A stretch of 7,048 nt of DNA from Caulobacteraceae bacterium. Lineage in GTDB: Bacteria; Pseudomonadota; Alphaproteobacteria; Caulobacterales; Caulobacteraceae. Positions 1 to 5,866 of the stretch are shown piece after piece. A program made the position numbers and the translations under genes. A model generated the notes under the pieces. It was not told the DNA's origin. It saw only the letters and a list, made by a program, of their open reading frames with translations, and made no database searches. The stretch covers positions 1 to 7,048 of the forward strand of contig JANXWN010000018.1 in assembly GCA_025351125.1 (NCBI GenBank), in the 5' to 3' direction. The first letter of the stretch is position 1, and every line of letters starts with the position of its first letter.

Positions 1-72
1 CAATAGCGCACGGTCACGCCTCTGGCAACGGCGCCGCCGGCTTCGGGCGCGCGGGGTTTGGCTGCAAGTTGC

Positions 73-101
73 TTGCGAGGCGCGGGGGGCTTGTCTATAA
101 G
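73..101 (+). promoter_or_regulatory. Probable sigma70-type promoter of the tRNA-Pro gene
   Basis: A -35-like TTGCGA (73-78) and a -10-like TATAAG (96-101) are separated by exactly 17 bases. This places the transcription start near 107-109, six to eight bases before the mature tRNA. The stretch just after the -10 (GCCCCGA) is GC-rich, as in stringently controlled stable-RNA promoters. A 7-bp inverted repeat (86-92 with 99-105) overlaps the -10. It has no T-tract, so I do not read it as a terminator. The call rests on pattern matching only. Confidence 0.5.
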
Positions 102-114
102 CCCCGATCTCCAT

Positions 115-191
115 CGGAGTGTGGCTCAGTCTGGTAGAGCACCGCGTTCGGGACGCGGGGGTCGCAGGTTCGAATCCTGCCACTCCGACCA
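115..191 (+). tRNA. tRNA-Pro with anticodon CGG
   Basis: This is a complete 77-base cloverleaf. The acceptor arm CGGAGTG (115-121) pairs perfectly with CACTCCG (181-187), followed by discriminator A188 and an encoded CCA (189-191). The D stem is GCTC/GAGC. The anticodon stem CCGCG/CGCGG (142-146 with 154-158) closes a seven-base loop whose central triplet CGG (149-151) reads the proline codon CCG. The T arm GCAGG-TTCGAAT-CCTGC is canonical. CCG is expected to be heavily used in a GC-rich genome like this one. The gene stands alone, with no other tRNA visible nearby. Confidence 0.97.
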
Positions 192-227
192 AAATTCCCC
201 CTTAAGCTTTCGTCACGGATTATTTCT

Positions 228-284
228 CTTCCCCTCCCGGGGGAAGCGACTCGGCGTCAGCCGAGCGGTAGGGGGCGGGGAAAG
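228..284. repeat. Compound palindromic intergenic element
   Basis: Two perfect hairpins sit back to back between the tRNA and sppA. One is CTTCCCC (228-234) with GGGGAAG (240-246), loop of five. The other is CTCGGC (250-255) with GCCGAG (260-265), loop of four. A third segment, GGGCGGGGAAAG (273-284), can pair imperfectly with the leftmost arm to close an outer stem. The shape resembles the dispersed palindromic repeats common between genes in GC-rich alphaproteobacteria. No second copy was seen in this window, so repeat status is inferred. It could instead help end tRNA transcription, though no T-tract follows. Confidence 0.45.
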
Positions 285-331
285 CGGCGAGGCCTCTTCG
301 CCCTTCGCCGTTCGTCGGCTAAGAGCGAGGG

Positions 332-2107
332 ATGAAACAATTTCTCACCACCCTCGCCGGCGTATTTTTCGGGCTGCTACTGTTCATGATCGGTGTACCG
401 GTGCTGATCATCGCCGGTTTGGCGGCCGGATCGCGGCCCGCGCCGCTGGCCGGTCGCAATGTTTTGGTGCTGGATTTACGCAGCGGCTTGACCGATCAGG
501 AGGCATCCGCGCCCCTCGCCCTGTTTACCGGCAAAACCCTGTCGGTTTTAGGCATCGAACAGGTGTTGCGGCGCGCGCAGTCCGACGGCCAGGTCGGGGG
601 CCTGTTGGTGCGTCTACCGGAAGGCGGCATGGCGCCGGCGTCGGCGGACGAGTTGCGCGGCGCGTTCAAGCGGTTTCGCGCCGCCGGCAAGCCGATCCTC
701 GCGTTTAGCCAGGGGCTGTACGCCGACGGCATGGTCCCCTCAACCTATGAACTGGCCGCGGCCTCCGGCGATATCTGGATGCAGCCGGCGTCGTCGTTTC
801 AGGTCACCGGAATGGCGCGCAATGATGTGTTTTTTAAACGCTTCTTTGATCAGCACGCGATCAAACCGGACTATCAGCAACGCTATGAGTTCAAGAACGC
901 CGTTAACCCTTATCTCTACAGCGACTACACCGCCGCCCACCGCGAGTCGGAGTTGGGTTGGATGGGTTCGGTCTATCAGACCGTGCTGAGAAGCGTCGCG
1001 GCCGATCGGGCCTTGCCGCTCGCCGCGATCAAGACGCGGCTGGAGGCGGGTCCCTATTCGGCGGAGGACGCCAAAGCTCAAGGCCTGATCGATACCGTCG
1101 GCGAACTACATGACGCCGGCAAGGCGATCATGGCCAAGGCGGGCGCGGGCGCCAAGCTGACGGCGTTTAAAGATTATGCGGCGGCCGATCCACAAACCTT
1201 CGGCGGCGGCGGCAAGATCGCCGTGATCGGCGCCGAGGGCGAGATCATGACCGGTGAGGACCGCTCGCCCTCGCCGCTGGGCGGCGGCGAGACGATCGGT
1301 TCGGACGATGTCGCCAAGGCGTTCTACGCCGCCATCGACGACTCGGACGTCAAGGCGATCGTCTTCCGCGTCTCCTCTCCCGGCGGATCCGACACCGCGT
1401 CGGAGCAAATTCTCAGCGCCGTGCGCGCCGCCAAAGCCGCCGGTAAGCCGGTGGTTATCAGCATGGGGACCTATGCGGCCTCGGGCGGCTATTGGATCTC
1501 CTCGCAGGCGTCCGAAATCGTTGCTCAACCGACCACCTTGACCGGATCGATCGGCGTATTTGGCGGTAAGTTCGCGCTGGGCGATGCGCTGGGAAAGTTC
1601 GGCGTCGACATGCGCGGCGTCAAGGTCGGCGGCGATTTCGCCGACGCCTTCTTGGCCGCCGCGCCGATGACACCGCGCCAGACCACCGCCTTCTCCGCGT
1701 GGATGGACAAGATTTATGCCGGTTTCGTCGATCGGGTGGCGACGGGGCGCGGACTGACCCCCGATCGGGTGCGTCAGATCGCTAAAGGCCGGGTGTGGAC
1801 CGGTGAACAGGCCAAGACGCTGGGATTGGTCGATTCATTGGGCGGCTTTTACGATGCGGTGGATCGCGCCAAGGTTCTGGCCAAGATTACCGGCGATGCG
1901 CGGCTGCAATCATTTGGCCAATCCACCTCGCCGTTCGTGGCCCTGCGCAAGATGATCGGCGCGTCGGCGCGGGTGATGGCGGTGATGGCGCGCGTCGATG
2001 GCGCGGCATCTTCGCCCGGCGTGCGCGGCATGATCGGCGAGATCGACGACGCGGGTTTAAGGGCCCGGGGGGCGATGGTTTTGGCGCCGCGGGTGGGGTG
2101 GTGGTAG
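332..2107 (+). CDS. sppA: Signal peptide peptidase SppA, 67K type (peptidase S49)
   Basis: This 591-residue membrane-bound serine/lysine protease is expected to degrade signal peptides left in the inner membrane. Residues 8-32 form one hydrophobic N-terminal anchor. Two S49 domains follow, roughly residues 100-260 and 295-515, the tandem layout and length of the E. coli enzyme (about 618 residues). The general base is Lys188 in FKNAVNP, matching the YKSAVEP motif of E. coli. The nucleophile is Ser384 in YAASGGYW. An oxyanion-type SSPGG (348-352) and TGSIGVF (404-410) are also present. ATG 332 is favoured because the anchor follows directly. The purine-rich GAGGG abuts the ATG, so ribosome spacing is unusually short unless AAGAG (321-325) serves. 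The last nine residues (VLAPRVGWW) lie in a direct repeat that recurs after the toxin gene. Confidence 0.95.
   Translation: MKQFLTTLAGVFFGLLLFMIGVPVLIIAGLAAGSRPAPLAGRNVLVLDLRSGLTDQEASAPLALFTGKTLSVLGIEQVLRRAQSDGQVGGLLVRLPEGGMAPASADELRGAFKRFRAAGKPILAFSQGLYADGMVPSTYELAAASGDIWMQPASSFQVTGMARNDVFFKRFFDQHAIKPDYQQRYEFKNAVNPYLYSDYTAAHRESELGWMGSVYQTVLRSVAADRALPLAAIKTRLEAGPYSAEDAKAQGLIDTVGELHDAGKAIMAKAGAGAKLTAFKDYAAADPQTFGGGGKIAVIGAEGEIMTGEDRSPSPLGGGETIGSDDVAKAFYAAIDDSDVKAIVFRVSSPGGSDTASEQILSAVRAAKAAGKPVVISMGTYAASGGYWISSQASEIVAQPTTLTGSIGVFGGKFALGDALGKFGVDMRGVKVGGDFADAFLAAAPMTPRQTTAFSAWMDKIYAGFVDRVATGRGLTPDRVRQIAKGRVWTGEQAKTLGLVDSLGGFYDAVDRAKVLAKITGDARLQSFGQSTSPFVALRKMIGASARVMAVMARVDGAASSPGVRGMIGEIDDAGLRARGAMVLAPRVGWW
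2071..2103 (+). repeat. Direct repeat, copy 1 (inside the 3' end of sppA)
   Basis: These 33 bases recur at 2924-2956 with a single mismatch (T2076 against C2929). The similarity reaches a few bases further left if a two-base gap is allowed in a G run. In this copy the repeat encodes the SppA C-terminus ending in VLAPRVGWW, and the stop codon lies just after it. Together the copies bracket the toxin-antitoxin pair. Confidence 0.85.
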
Positions 2108-2108
2108 T

Positions 2109-2139
2109 GTGCAAGCACGTCCGCTGAACGTGCTTGCAC
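2109..2139. promoter_or_regulatory. 12-bp perfect inverted repeat: probable antitoxin operator and/or sppA terminator
   Basis: GTGCAAGCACGT (2109-2120) pairs perfectly with ACGTGCTTGCAC (2128-2139) around a seven-base loop, starting two bases after the sppA stop codon. The right arm contains the -35-like TTGCAC of the putative antitoxin promoter. That placement is typical of operators through which toxin-antitoxin complexes repress their own operon. The element could also stop sppA transcription as an RNA hairpin, but only a short CCTTTG follows rather than a T-tract. The two roles are compatible. Confidence 0.6.
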
Positions 2140-2162
2140 GTCCTTTGAAATTGGCTTATTGT
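2134..2162 (+). promoter_or_regulatory. Probable promoter of the toxin-antitoxin operon (leaderless)
   Basis: TTGCAC (2134-2139) and TATTGT (2157-2162) are spaced by 17 bases. The predicted transcription start falls at about 2168-2169, on the antitoxin ATG itself. No Shine-Dalgarno sequence is visible before that ATG, which fits a leaderless message. The -35 lies within the inverted repeat, suggesting autorepression. Inferred from pattern only. Confidence 0.4.
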
Positions 2163-2167
2163 TCGCC

Positions 2168-2431
2168 ATGCTTCGCCGTACCCAAACACCAATAACCATC
2201 CGGTCTAACCGCGCCGCCGCCCGTTTGGCGGTACTGACCCGCAGCGGCCGAAGCCAAGCCGCCGTTATCGAAGACGCGCTCGATCGCATGCCGATCCCGC
2301 AAGCGGACGATGAATTGGCGCGCCGGATAGCCGAGGTCGAATTGATCTTAGACCGCACGTCGGCTCGAAATATTCCCTCCATGGCCGAGTTTGACGCGAG
2401 CGAATACGACGAATACGGCAATCCGCGGTGA
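2168..2431 (+). CDS. vapB: VapB-family antitoxin (ribbon-helix-helix/PSK type)
   Basis: This 87-residue protein is expected to neutralise the downstream PIN toxin and to repress its own operon. The N-terminal half (residues 8-41, PITIRSNRAAARLAVL then GRSQAAVIEDAL) looks like the short DNA-binding strand-plus-helices of Rv0623/PSK-type VapB antitoxins. The C-terminal tail (68-87), ending DEYGNPR, is the kind of toxin-wrapping tail these proteins carry. ATG 2168 is preferred over the in-frame TTG at 2159 because the predicted promoter would start the message at that ATG. The stop overlaps the toxin start by four bases (GTGA), implying translational coupling. The family call is from sequence pattern. 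The exact subfamily is uncertain. Confidence 0.8.
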   Translation: MLRRTQTPITIRSNRAAARLAVLTRSGRSQAAVIEDALDRMPIPQADDELARRIAEVELILDRTSARNIPSMAEFDASEYDEYGNPR

Positions 2432-2838
2432 TTGTGGATACCTCAGCTCTGGTCGCCGTCGTGCGGCGCGAAGACGGTTACGAGTCGATCCTGAGGGCGA
2501 TGTTGGCTGAAACCGGCTTTATTCCTGCGCCCGTCTTGGTGGAATTCCACCGCGTCACGGGTCTAGCAGGGAATGCCGTCGATCCTGATGCCGAGGCGTT
2601 GGTTGACAAGATAACGGCGGCGTCCGTCGAAATCGCACCGTTTGCGCCGGCAGCGGCGATGGCGGCGTGCCGCGCCAACGCATTATTCGGTTCCGGTGGG
2701 GGACGTGGCGGGAAACTGAATATGCTTGATTTGATGGTCTACGGCGTCGCGAAGGTGTCCGCGCGACCGATCTTGTGCACGGGCAAGGAATTTCGCGCCA
2801 CTGATGCGCTGATTCATCCGGCGAGCCGAGGACGTTGA
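2428..2838 (+). CDS. vapC: VapC-family toxin (PIN-domain ribonuclease)
   Basis: This 136-residue PIN-domain protein is a predicted Mg2+-dependent endoribonuclease. VapC toxins of known target cut tRNA or rRNA, but the target here is unknown. It opens with the hallmark MIVDTSAL, giving acidic Asp4. Glu39 in VLVEF and Asp101 in KLNMLDLMVYGVAK match the second and third metal-site acids. The usual GDDF..TD motif near the end appears as GKEF (119-122) followed by Asp126, a mild departure. Length is normal for the family. The GTG start (2428) overlaps the antitoxin TGA by four bases. GTG is chosen because it places MIVDTSAL at the very N-terminus, as in relatives. The pair is flanked by direct repeats and sits between unrelated genes, suggesting acquisition as a module. 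Confidence 0.9.
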   Translation: MIVDTSALVAVVRREDGYESILRAMLAETGFIPAPVLVEFHRVTGLAGNAVDPDAEALVDKITAASVEIAPFAPAAAMAACRANALFGSGGGRGGKLNMLDLMVYGVAKVSARPILCTGKEFRATDALIHPASRGR

Positions 2839-2872
2839 ATGATGTCTCCGCGACGCTTGGACGCGAAGGTTT

Positions 2873-2920
2873 GGCGTGGGCGATTTTGAGCGCCGCCACC
2901 GACGTGGCTCTGCCCACGCC
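2873..2920 (+). other. Long imperfect hairpin downstream of the toxin gene
   Basis: GGCGTGGGC (2873-2881) pairs perfectly with GCCCACGCC (2912-2920). Inside the intervening 30 bases, GAGC (2888-2891) can pair with GCTC (2907-2910), and CAC with GTG closes a CGAC loop. The result is one extended stem with a few bulges. It could slow or end transcription of the toxin operon, but no T-tract follows. Confidence 0.35.
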
Positions 2921-2923
2921 CGG

Positions 2924-2956
2924 GGCGACGGTTTTGGCGCCGCGGGTGGGGTGGTG
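2924..2956 (+). repeat. Direct repeat, copy 2 (between the toxin gene and the hydroxylase operon)
   Basis: This copy matches the sppA 3' end (2071-2103) at 32 of 33 positions, 853 bases downstream in the same orientation. It lies outside any confident gene and overlaps the probable ribosome binding site region of the next gene at its right end. It could be an attachment-site-like duplication or a dispersed genomic repeat. Confidence 0.85.
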
Positions 2957-2970
2957 AGGAAACGGCGGCT

Positions 2971-4125
2971 GTGAGCGGCGATGGCGGCGCCGCGCGCGGA
3001 AAAGACGCCTTGCGGCGCCAGGATTGGCGTTCCGCGGCGCAATTGCTGAGCGCGATCCCGCCCGGCGAGGCGTCGGTGGAAAATTACCTCGACCTGGCCC
3101 TGGCCTATCGCATGCAGAGCAATATGAGCGCCGCGGTCGCGGCGCTCGACGCCGCCCTGGTGTTGGAGCCGCGCAATTTCCTGGCCTTGCTCTCCAAGGG
3201 GGCGGTGTTGGAGCGGCTCAATCGCGCCAAGGAGGCCGCCGGGGTTTACAAAAACGCCGTGGCCGTGGCCCCGCCGCCAGACATTTTGCCGGCGTCGCTG
3301 ACCGCGCCCCTCGCCCGCGCGCGCGCGGTGGCGCGCGGCCACGCCGAGGCCCTGGCCGCGCACCTACGCGCCGGCGTCGCGCCACTACGCGAACAGTTTG
3401 CCGGCCAGGATTTGGATCGTTTCGACGAGAGCGTCGCCATCTACGCCGGACTCGCGCGTCCCTATACGCAAGAGCCCTTGCTGCTGCACTATCCCCGTCT
3501 GCCGGCAATCCCGTTTTACAACCGCGAATTGTTCCCGTGGCTTGCCGATCTGGAGGCCGCGACCCCCGTTCTGCAAGCCGAATTGGCCGGCGCCATGGCG
3601 GCGGGGGCGGGCGACTTCGCGCCCTATATCGCTTTTCCCCCCGGGGTCCCGGTCAACCAGTGGGCGGCGCTCAACCATTCGCGCGCCTGGAGCTCGTTCT
3701 TTCTATGGCGTGACGGCGTTCGCCAGGAAAGCGCGTGCGCTCTATGTCCGCGCACGACCGCCTTGCTAGCGTCATTGCCGATGTCCGACCAGCCCGGCTT
3801 CGCCCCCACCGCGATGTTCTCGATATTGGACGCCAAGACCGCGATTCCTCCGCACACCGGTTCGGCCAATACACGTCTGATCGTGCACTTGCCGCTCGTT
3901 CTGCCGGGACCGGCGCGGTTTCGGGTCGGCGCCGTGACGCGCCCGTGGGCCATGGGCGAGGCCTGGGTGTTCGACGACACCATCGAACACGAAGCCTGGA
4001 ACGATAGTGATCAACCCCGCACAATTCTGATTTTCGATATTTGGAACCCTCTACTGTCCGCGGCCGAACGAGCGCTGATCAGCGCCATGATGACCGCCAA
4101 AAACGCGTTTCAGGCGGTGGGCTGA
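2971..4125 (+). CDS. TPR protein with aspartyl/asparaginyl beta-hydroxylase domain
   Basis: This is a predicted Fe(II)/2-oxoglutarate dioxygenase of 384 residues. Residues 10-100 form TPR-like helical pairs (LALAYRMQSNMSAAVAALDAAL, split as LALAYRMQ and SAAVAALDAAL, is the clearest repeat), probably for substrate or partner binding. Residues 165-365 match the aspartyl/asparaginyl beta-hydroxylase family (AspH, LpxO). Iron ligands are His295 (IPPHTG) and His340 (IEHEAW); His306 and Arg350 fit 2-oxoglutarate binding. Their spacings nearly copy those of human AspH, and as in AspH no Asp/Glu completes the triad. There is no signal peptide or membrane segment, so it should be cytoplasmic. GTG 2971 is the first start after an in-frame stop (2887); GAGGA (2956-2960) lies 10 bases upstream. 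It precedes the P-loop gene by 12 bases, implying an operon. The substrate is unknown. Confidence 0.9.
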   Translation: MSGDGGAARGKDALRRQDWRSAAQLLSAIPPGEASVENYLDLALAYRMQSNMSAAVAALDAALVLEPRNFLALLSKGAVLERLNRAKEAAGVYKNAVAVAPPPDILPASLTAPLARARAVARGHAEALAAHLRAGVAPLREQFAGQDLDRFDESVAIYAGLARPYTQEPLLLHYPRLPAIPFYNRELFPWLADLEAATPVLQAELAGAMAAGAGDFAPYIAFPPGVPVNQWAALNHSRAWSSFFLWRDGVRQESACALCPRTTALLASLPMSDQPGFAPTAMFSILDAKTAIPPHTGSANTRLIVHLPLVLPGPARFRVGAVTRPWAMGEAWVFDDTIEHEAWNDSDQPRTILIFDIWNPLLSAAERALISAMMTAKNAFQAVG

Positions 4126-4137
4126 GGGCTTGATACA

Positions 4138-5154
4138 GTGATCGCGCGACTTTCGGCATCGCCGCACCTCTTGCCTTTGCGATTTGATCGGGCGTTGAGT
4201 TCAGTCAATCTCTTGGCGCTGGACGAGGAAGCCTACGCCGCCGCGAGTTTTTTGGACGAACGGCTATTGGTCGGCGCGGGTGAAGAAATCTGGGCGCCGT
4301 GGAGCGAGATTGAGGGCGCCGCCGCCGGACTCGGGGGCGATAGCGATTATATTTTCCATATGGGTCATGTCGGATCGACTCTCGTCTCGCGGCTGCTGGG
4401 GAGAAGCGAGCGGATTTTCTCGTTGCGCGAACCGGCCGCGCTGCGAACGCTGGCTCCAATGCGGTTCGACGCGGCGACGTCGCGCCGTCTGGAGACCCTT
4501 CTGCGGCTCTACGCCAGGGTCTGGCGCCCCTCGCAGCGAAGTCTGGTCAAAGCCACCAGCTTCGTCAGCGAAATCGGCCCGGCGATGATGGCCCGATCGC
4601 CAACGTCGAAAGCGATTTTGATGTTCGTCGGGCCGGAGGCTTATATGGCCACGATACTCGCCGGCGCGGCCAGTTTGCCGGAACTTCCGCGCGTAACGCC
4701 CGCTAGGCTGGAGCGCCTGCATCGCCGGCTCGGCGGCGTCTTTTGGAAGGCCGAAAACTTAACGGTGGGCGAAAGCGCCGCCCTGGGTTGGACCTGCGAA
4801 ATTTGCGCTTTGGCGAGCGTCGCGAGCGCCTTTCCGCATAGCGTGCTATGGCTGGACTTTGACCGATTTCTGCAACGACCCCGGGAGGGCTTGGCTGCGG
4901 CCCTCGCGCGCCTGCACGGTGAAGCGCGCGAAACGGACGTCAACGCCATGCTCACGAGTGATGATCTTACGCGCTATGCCAAGGCGCCGCAGCACCCGTT
5001 CGACGCCGACACTCGTCGCCGCGTTCTCGACGATGCCCTGCGCGATCACCGTCGCGAAATAGACCATGGTCTGGCCTGGATTAACGCCGCCGCCGCCGCC
5101 CACCCGTCGATCGCCGCCGCCACGCGCTTGGCGGCCGGCGGGCGGACGATCTGA
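4138..5154 (+). CDS. P-loop protein of sulfotransferase-like fold, atypical nucleotide site
   Basis: This 338-residue protein resembles bacterial P-loop proteins often labelled sulfotransferase. A strand-loop-helix YIFHMGHVGSTLVSRLL (71-87) matches the 5'-phosphosulfate-binding loop. It is followed by SLREP (95-99) and LVKATSFVSEIG (136-147), both recurring in this subfamily as I know it. The loop lacks the usual Lys/Arg of PKSGTT or PRSGTT, since the GST triplet is preceded by GHV. The region expected to carry the Arg...Ser pair that holds the 3'-phosphate of PAPS reads MFVGPEAYMATIL (162-174), with neither residue. Sulfotransferase activity is therefore uncertain, and another nucleotide-dependent role is possible. 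The GTG start has GAGGG (4124-4128) nine bases upstream, overlapping the preceding gene's stop. No signal peptide is visible. Its operon partner is the TPR beta-hydroxylase. Confidence 0.75.
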   Translation: MIARLSASPHLLPLRFDRALSSVNLLALDEEAYAAASFLDERLLVGAGEEIWAPWSEIEGAAAGLGGDSDYIFHMGHVGSTLVSRLLGRSERIFSLREPAALRTLAPMRFDAATSRRLETLLRLYARVWRPSQRSLVKATSFVSEIGPAMMARSPTSKAILMFVGPEAYMATILAGAASLPELPRVTPARLERLHRRLGGVFWKAENLTVGESAALGWTCEICALASVASAFPHSVLWLDFDRFLQRPREGLAAALARLHGEARETDVNAMLTSDDLTRYAKAPQHPFDADTRRRVLDDALRDHRREIDHGLAWINAAAAAHPSIAAATRLAAGGRTI

Positions 5155-5156
5155 AC

Positions 5157-5825
5157 TTATTCGGATTCGCCCCATATCCGCCGAAGATTGTTGCGCACGT
5201 ATTGCAGGCGGGTGCGGTTGTCCCAACTCATGTTAAACCCCTCGAGGGCGGCGATTTCATCGAGATGGTAGAGCATGTCGCGGCAGGCGGGGTCGGGGAT
5301 CATGCTTTCGATAAAGGTGAGCCCGACCAGCCGCTCGCCCGCCGTCACCGGCTTGACCTCGTGCAAGGTGTTGGACGGATAGACCACGGCGGCGCCCGCC
5401 GGCGCCTTAAACGCCATGGTCGCCGTGCCGAGGGTGATCGACAGTTCGCCGCCTTGATAGGTTTCGGGCGGCGCGATGAACAGCGTGCAGGAAAGATCCG
5501 AGCGCAAGGGCCGTTCACCCAGCGCCATAAAAGCGGCGTCCGAATGCACCCCATAGTTCATTCCCGGAATGTATTTGGCCAGCATCGGCGGCGCCATGAT
5601 TCGCGGATAGGCGAAGTTACGAAACGGCTCGCTCCGCTGAAGCGCCATTGCCATCAGCTTGGACGATTCACGGTAAGCCGCATCCGCATGGTCGATTTGA
5701 AGATTGTTTTTCACCGTCGAATGCGGGCTAGACGCGCGGCCGTCGGCGAACCGCGCCGTTAAGGCCAGCGTCCGCAAACGCGCAAGCTCATCGGCGGTTA
5801 AGACGTCGGGCAGTTCTAGAAACAT
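5157..5825 (-). CDS. PKHD-type Fe(II)/2-oxoglutarate hydroxylase (PiuC/YbiX family)
   Basis: This 222-residue protein matches E. coli YbiX (225 residues) along nearly its whole length, by recalled comparison. The shared features are a KNN motif (39-41), YGVHSDAAF (91-99), DLSCTLFI then YQGGEL, AGAAVVYPSNTLHEVKPVT, and a C-terminal LRRIW. The metal triad is His94, Asp96 and His155; Arg165 should bind 2-oxoglutarate. This is the prolyl/lysyl-4-hydroxylase-like double-stranded beta-helix fold; physiological substrates of the bacterial members are not established. Members often sit beside TonB-dependent receptor genes (PiuA/PiuC), but none is in this window. No signal peptide is seen. ATG 5825 aligns with the YbiX N-terminus; only a weak GGTGA precedes it. 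It lies 41 bases after the TPR-sulfotransferase gene and is probably cotranscribed with it. Its stop is 2 bases from that of the convergent P-loop gene. Confidence 0.92.
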   Translation of the reverse strand: MFLELPDVLTADELARLRTLALTARFADGRASSPHSTVKNNLQIDHADAAYRESSKLMAMALQRSEPFRNFAYPRIMAPPMLAKYIPGMNYGVHSDAAFMALGERPLRSDLSCTLFIAPPETYQGGELSITLGTATMAFKAPAGAAVVYPSNTLHEVKPVTAGERLVGLTFIESMIPDPACRDMLYHLDEIAALEGFNMSWDNRTRLQYVRNNLRRIWGESE

Positions 5826-5866
5826 GCGGTCACCAGAATTTCGCCAAAATACCTGCCGTGAGGGCG

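Larger units (their letters stand above)
2805..2957 (+). pseudogene. Orphan reading frame ending in the sppA-like tail (possible gene-end remnant)
   Basis: A frame open from 2805 runs through the space after the toxin gene and stops at TGA 2955-2957. It overlaps the toxin end in a different frame. It has no ATG or GTG start; the only candidate is TTG 2835. Its last residues, GATVLAPRVGW, match the SppA C-terminus (GAMVLAPRVGWW) because both lie in the direct repeat. I do not recognise the preceding residues. It may be a duplicated gene end left by insertion of the toxin-antitoxin module, or chance reading through a dispersed repeat. Protein expression is not expected. Confidence 0.3.

Noticed and set aside
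1..72. Possible end of an upstream gene
   Set aside because: Frames are open for too short a distance to judge, and no translated stretch resembles a known protein.
86..105. Inverted repeat GGGGCTT/AAGCCCC before the tRNA, considered as a terminator of an upstream gene
   Set aside because: No T-tract follows, and its right half coincides with a good -10 element correctly spaced from a -35 and from the tRNA start.
58..708. Open frame of about 216 codons on the + strand running through the tRNA and the start of sppA
   Set aside because: It reads across a complete tRNA gene, is Arg-rich with no recognisable domain, and overlaps sppA in another frame. It is a shadow frame of GC-rich DNA.
2071..2956. 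The two direct repeats considered as a minimal CRISPR array or insertion sequence ends
   Set aside because: There are only two copies 853 bases apart, in direct not inverted orientation, with no cas or transposase gene between or beside them.
2683..3363. 226-codon open frame on the - strand over the toxin end and the TPR region
   Set aside because: Its composition (many Arg, Gly and Ala residues) is that of an antisense shadow. It overlaps two well-supported genes and contains no domain I recognise.
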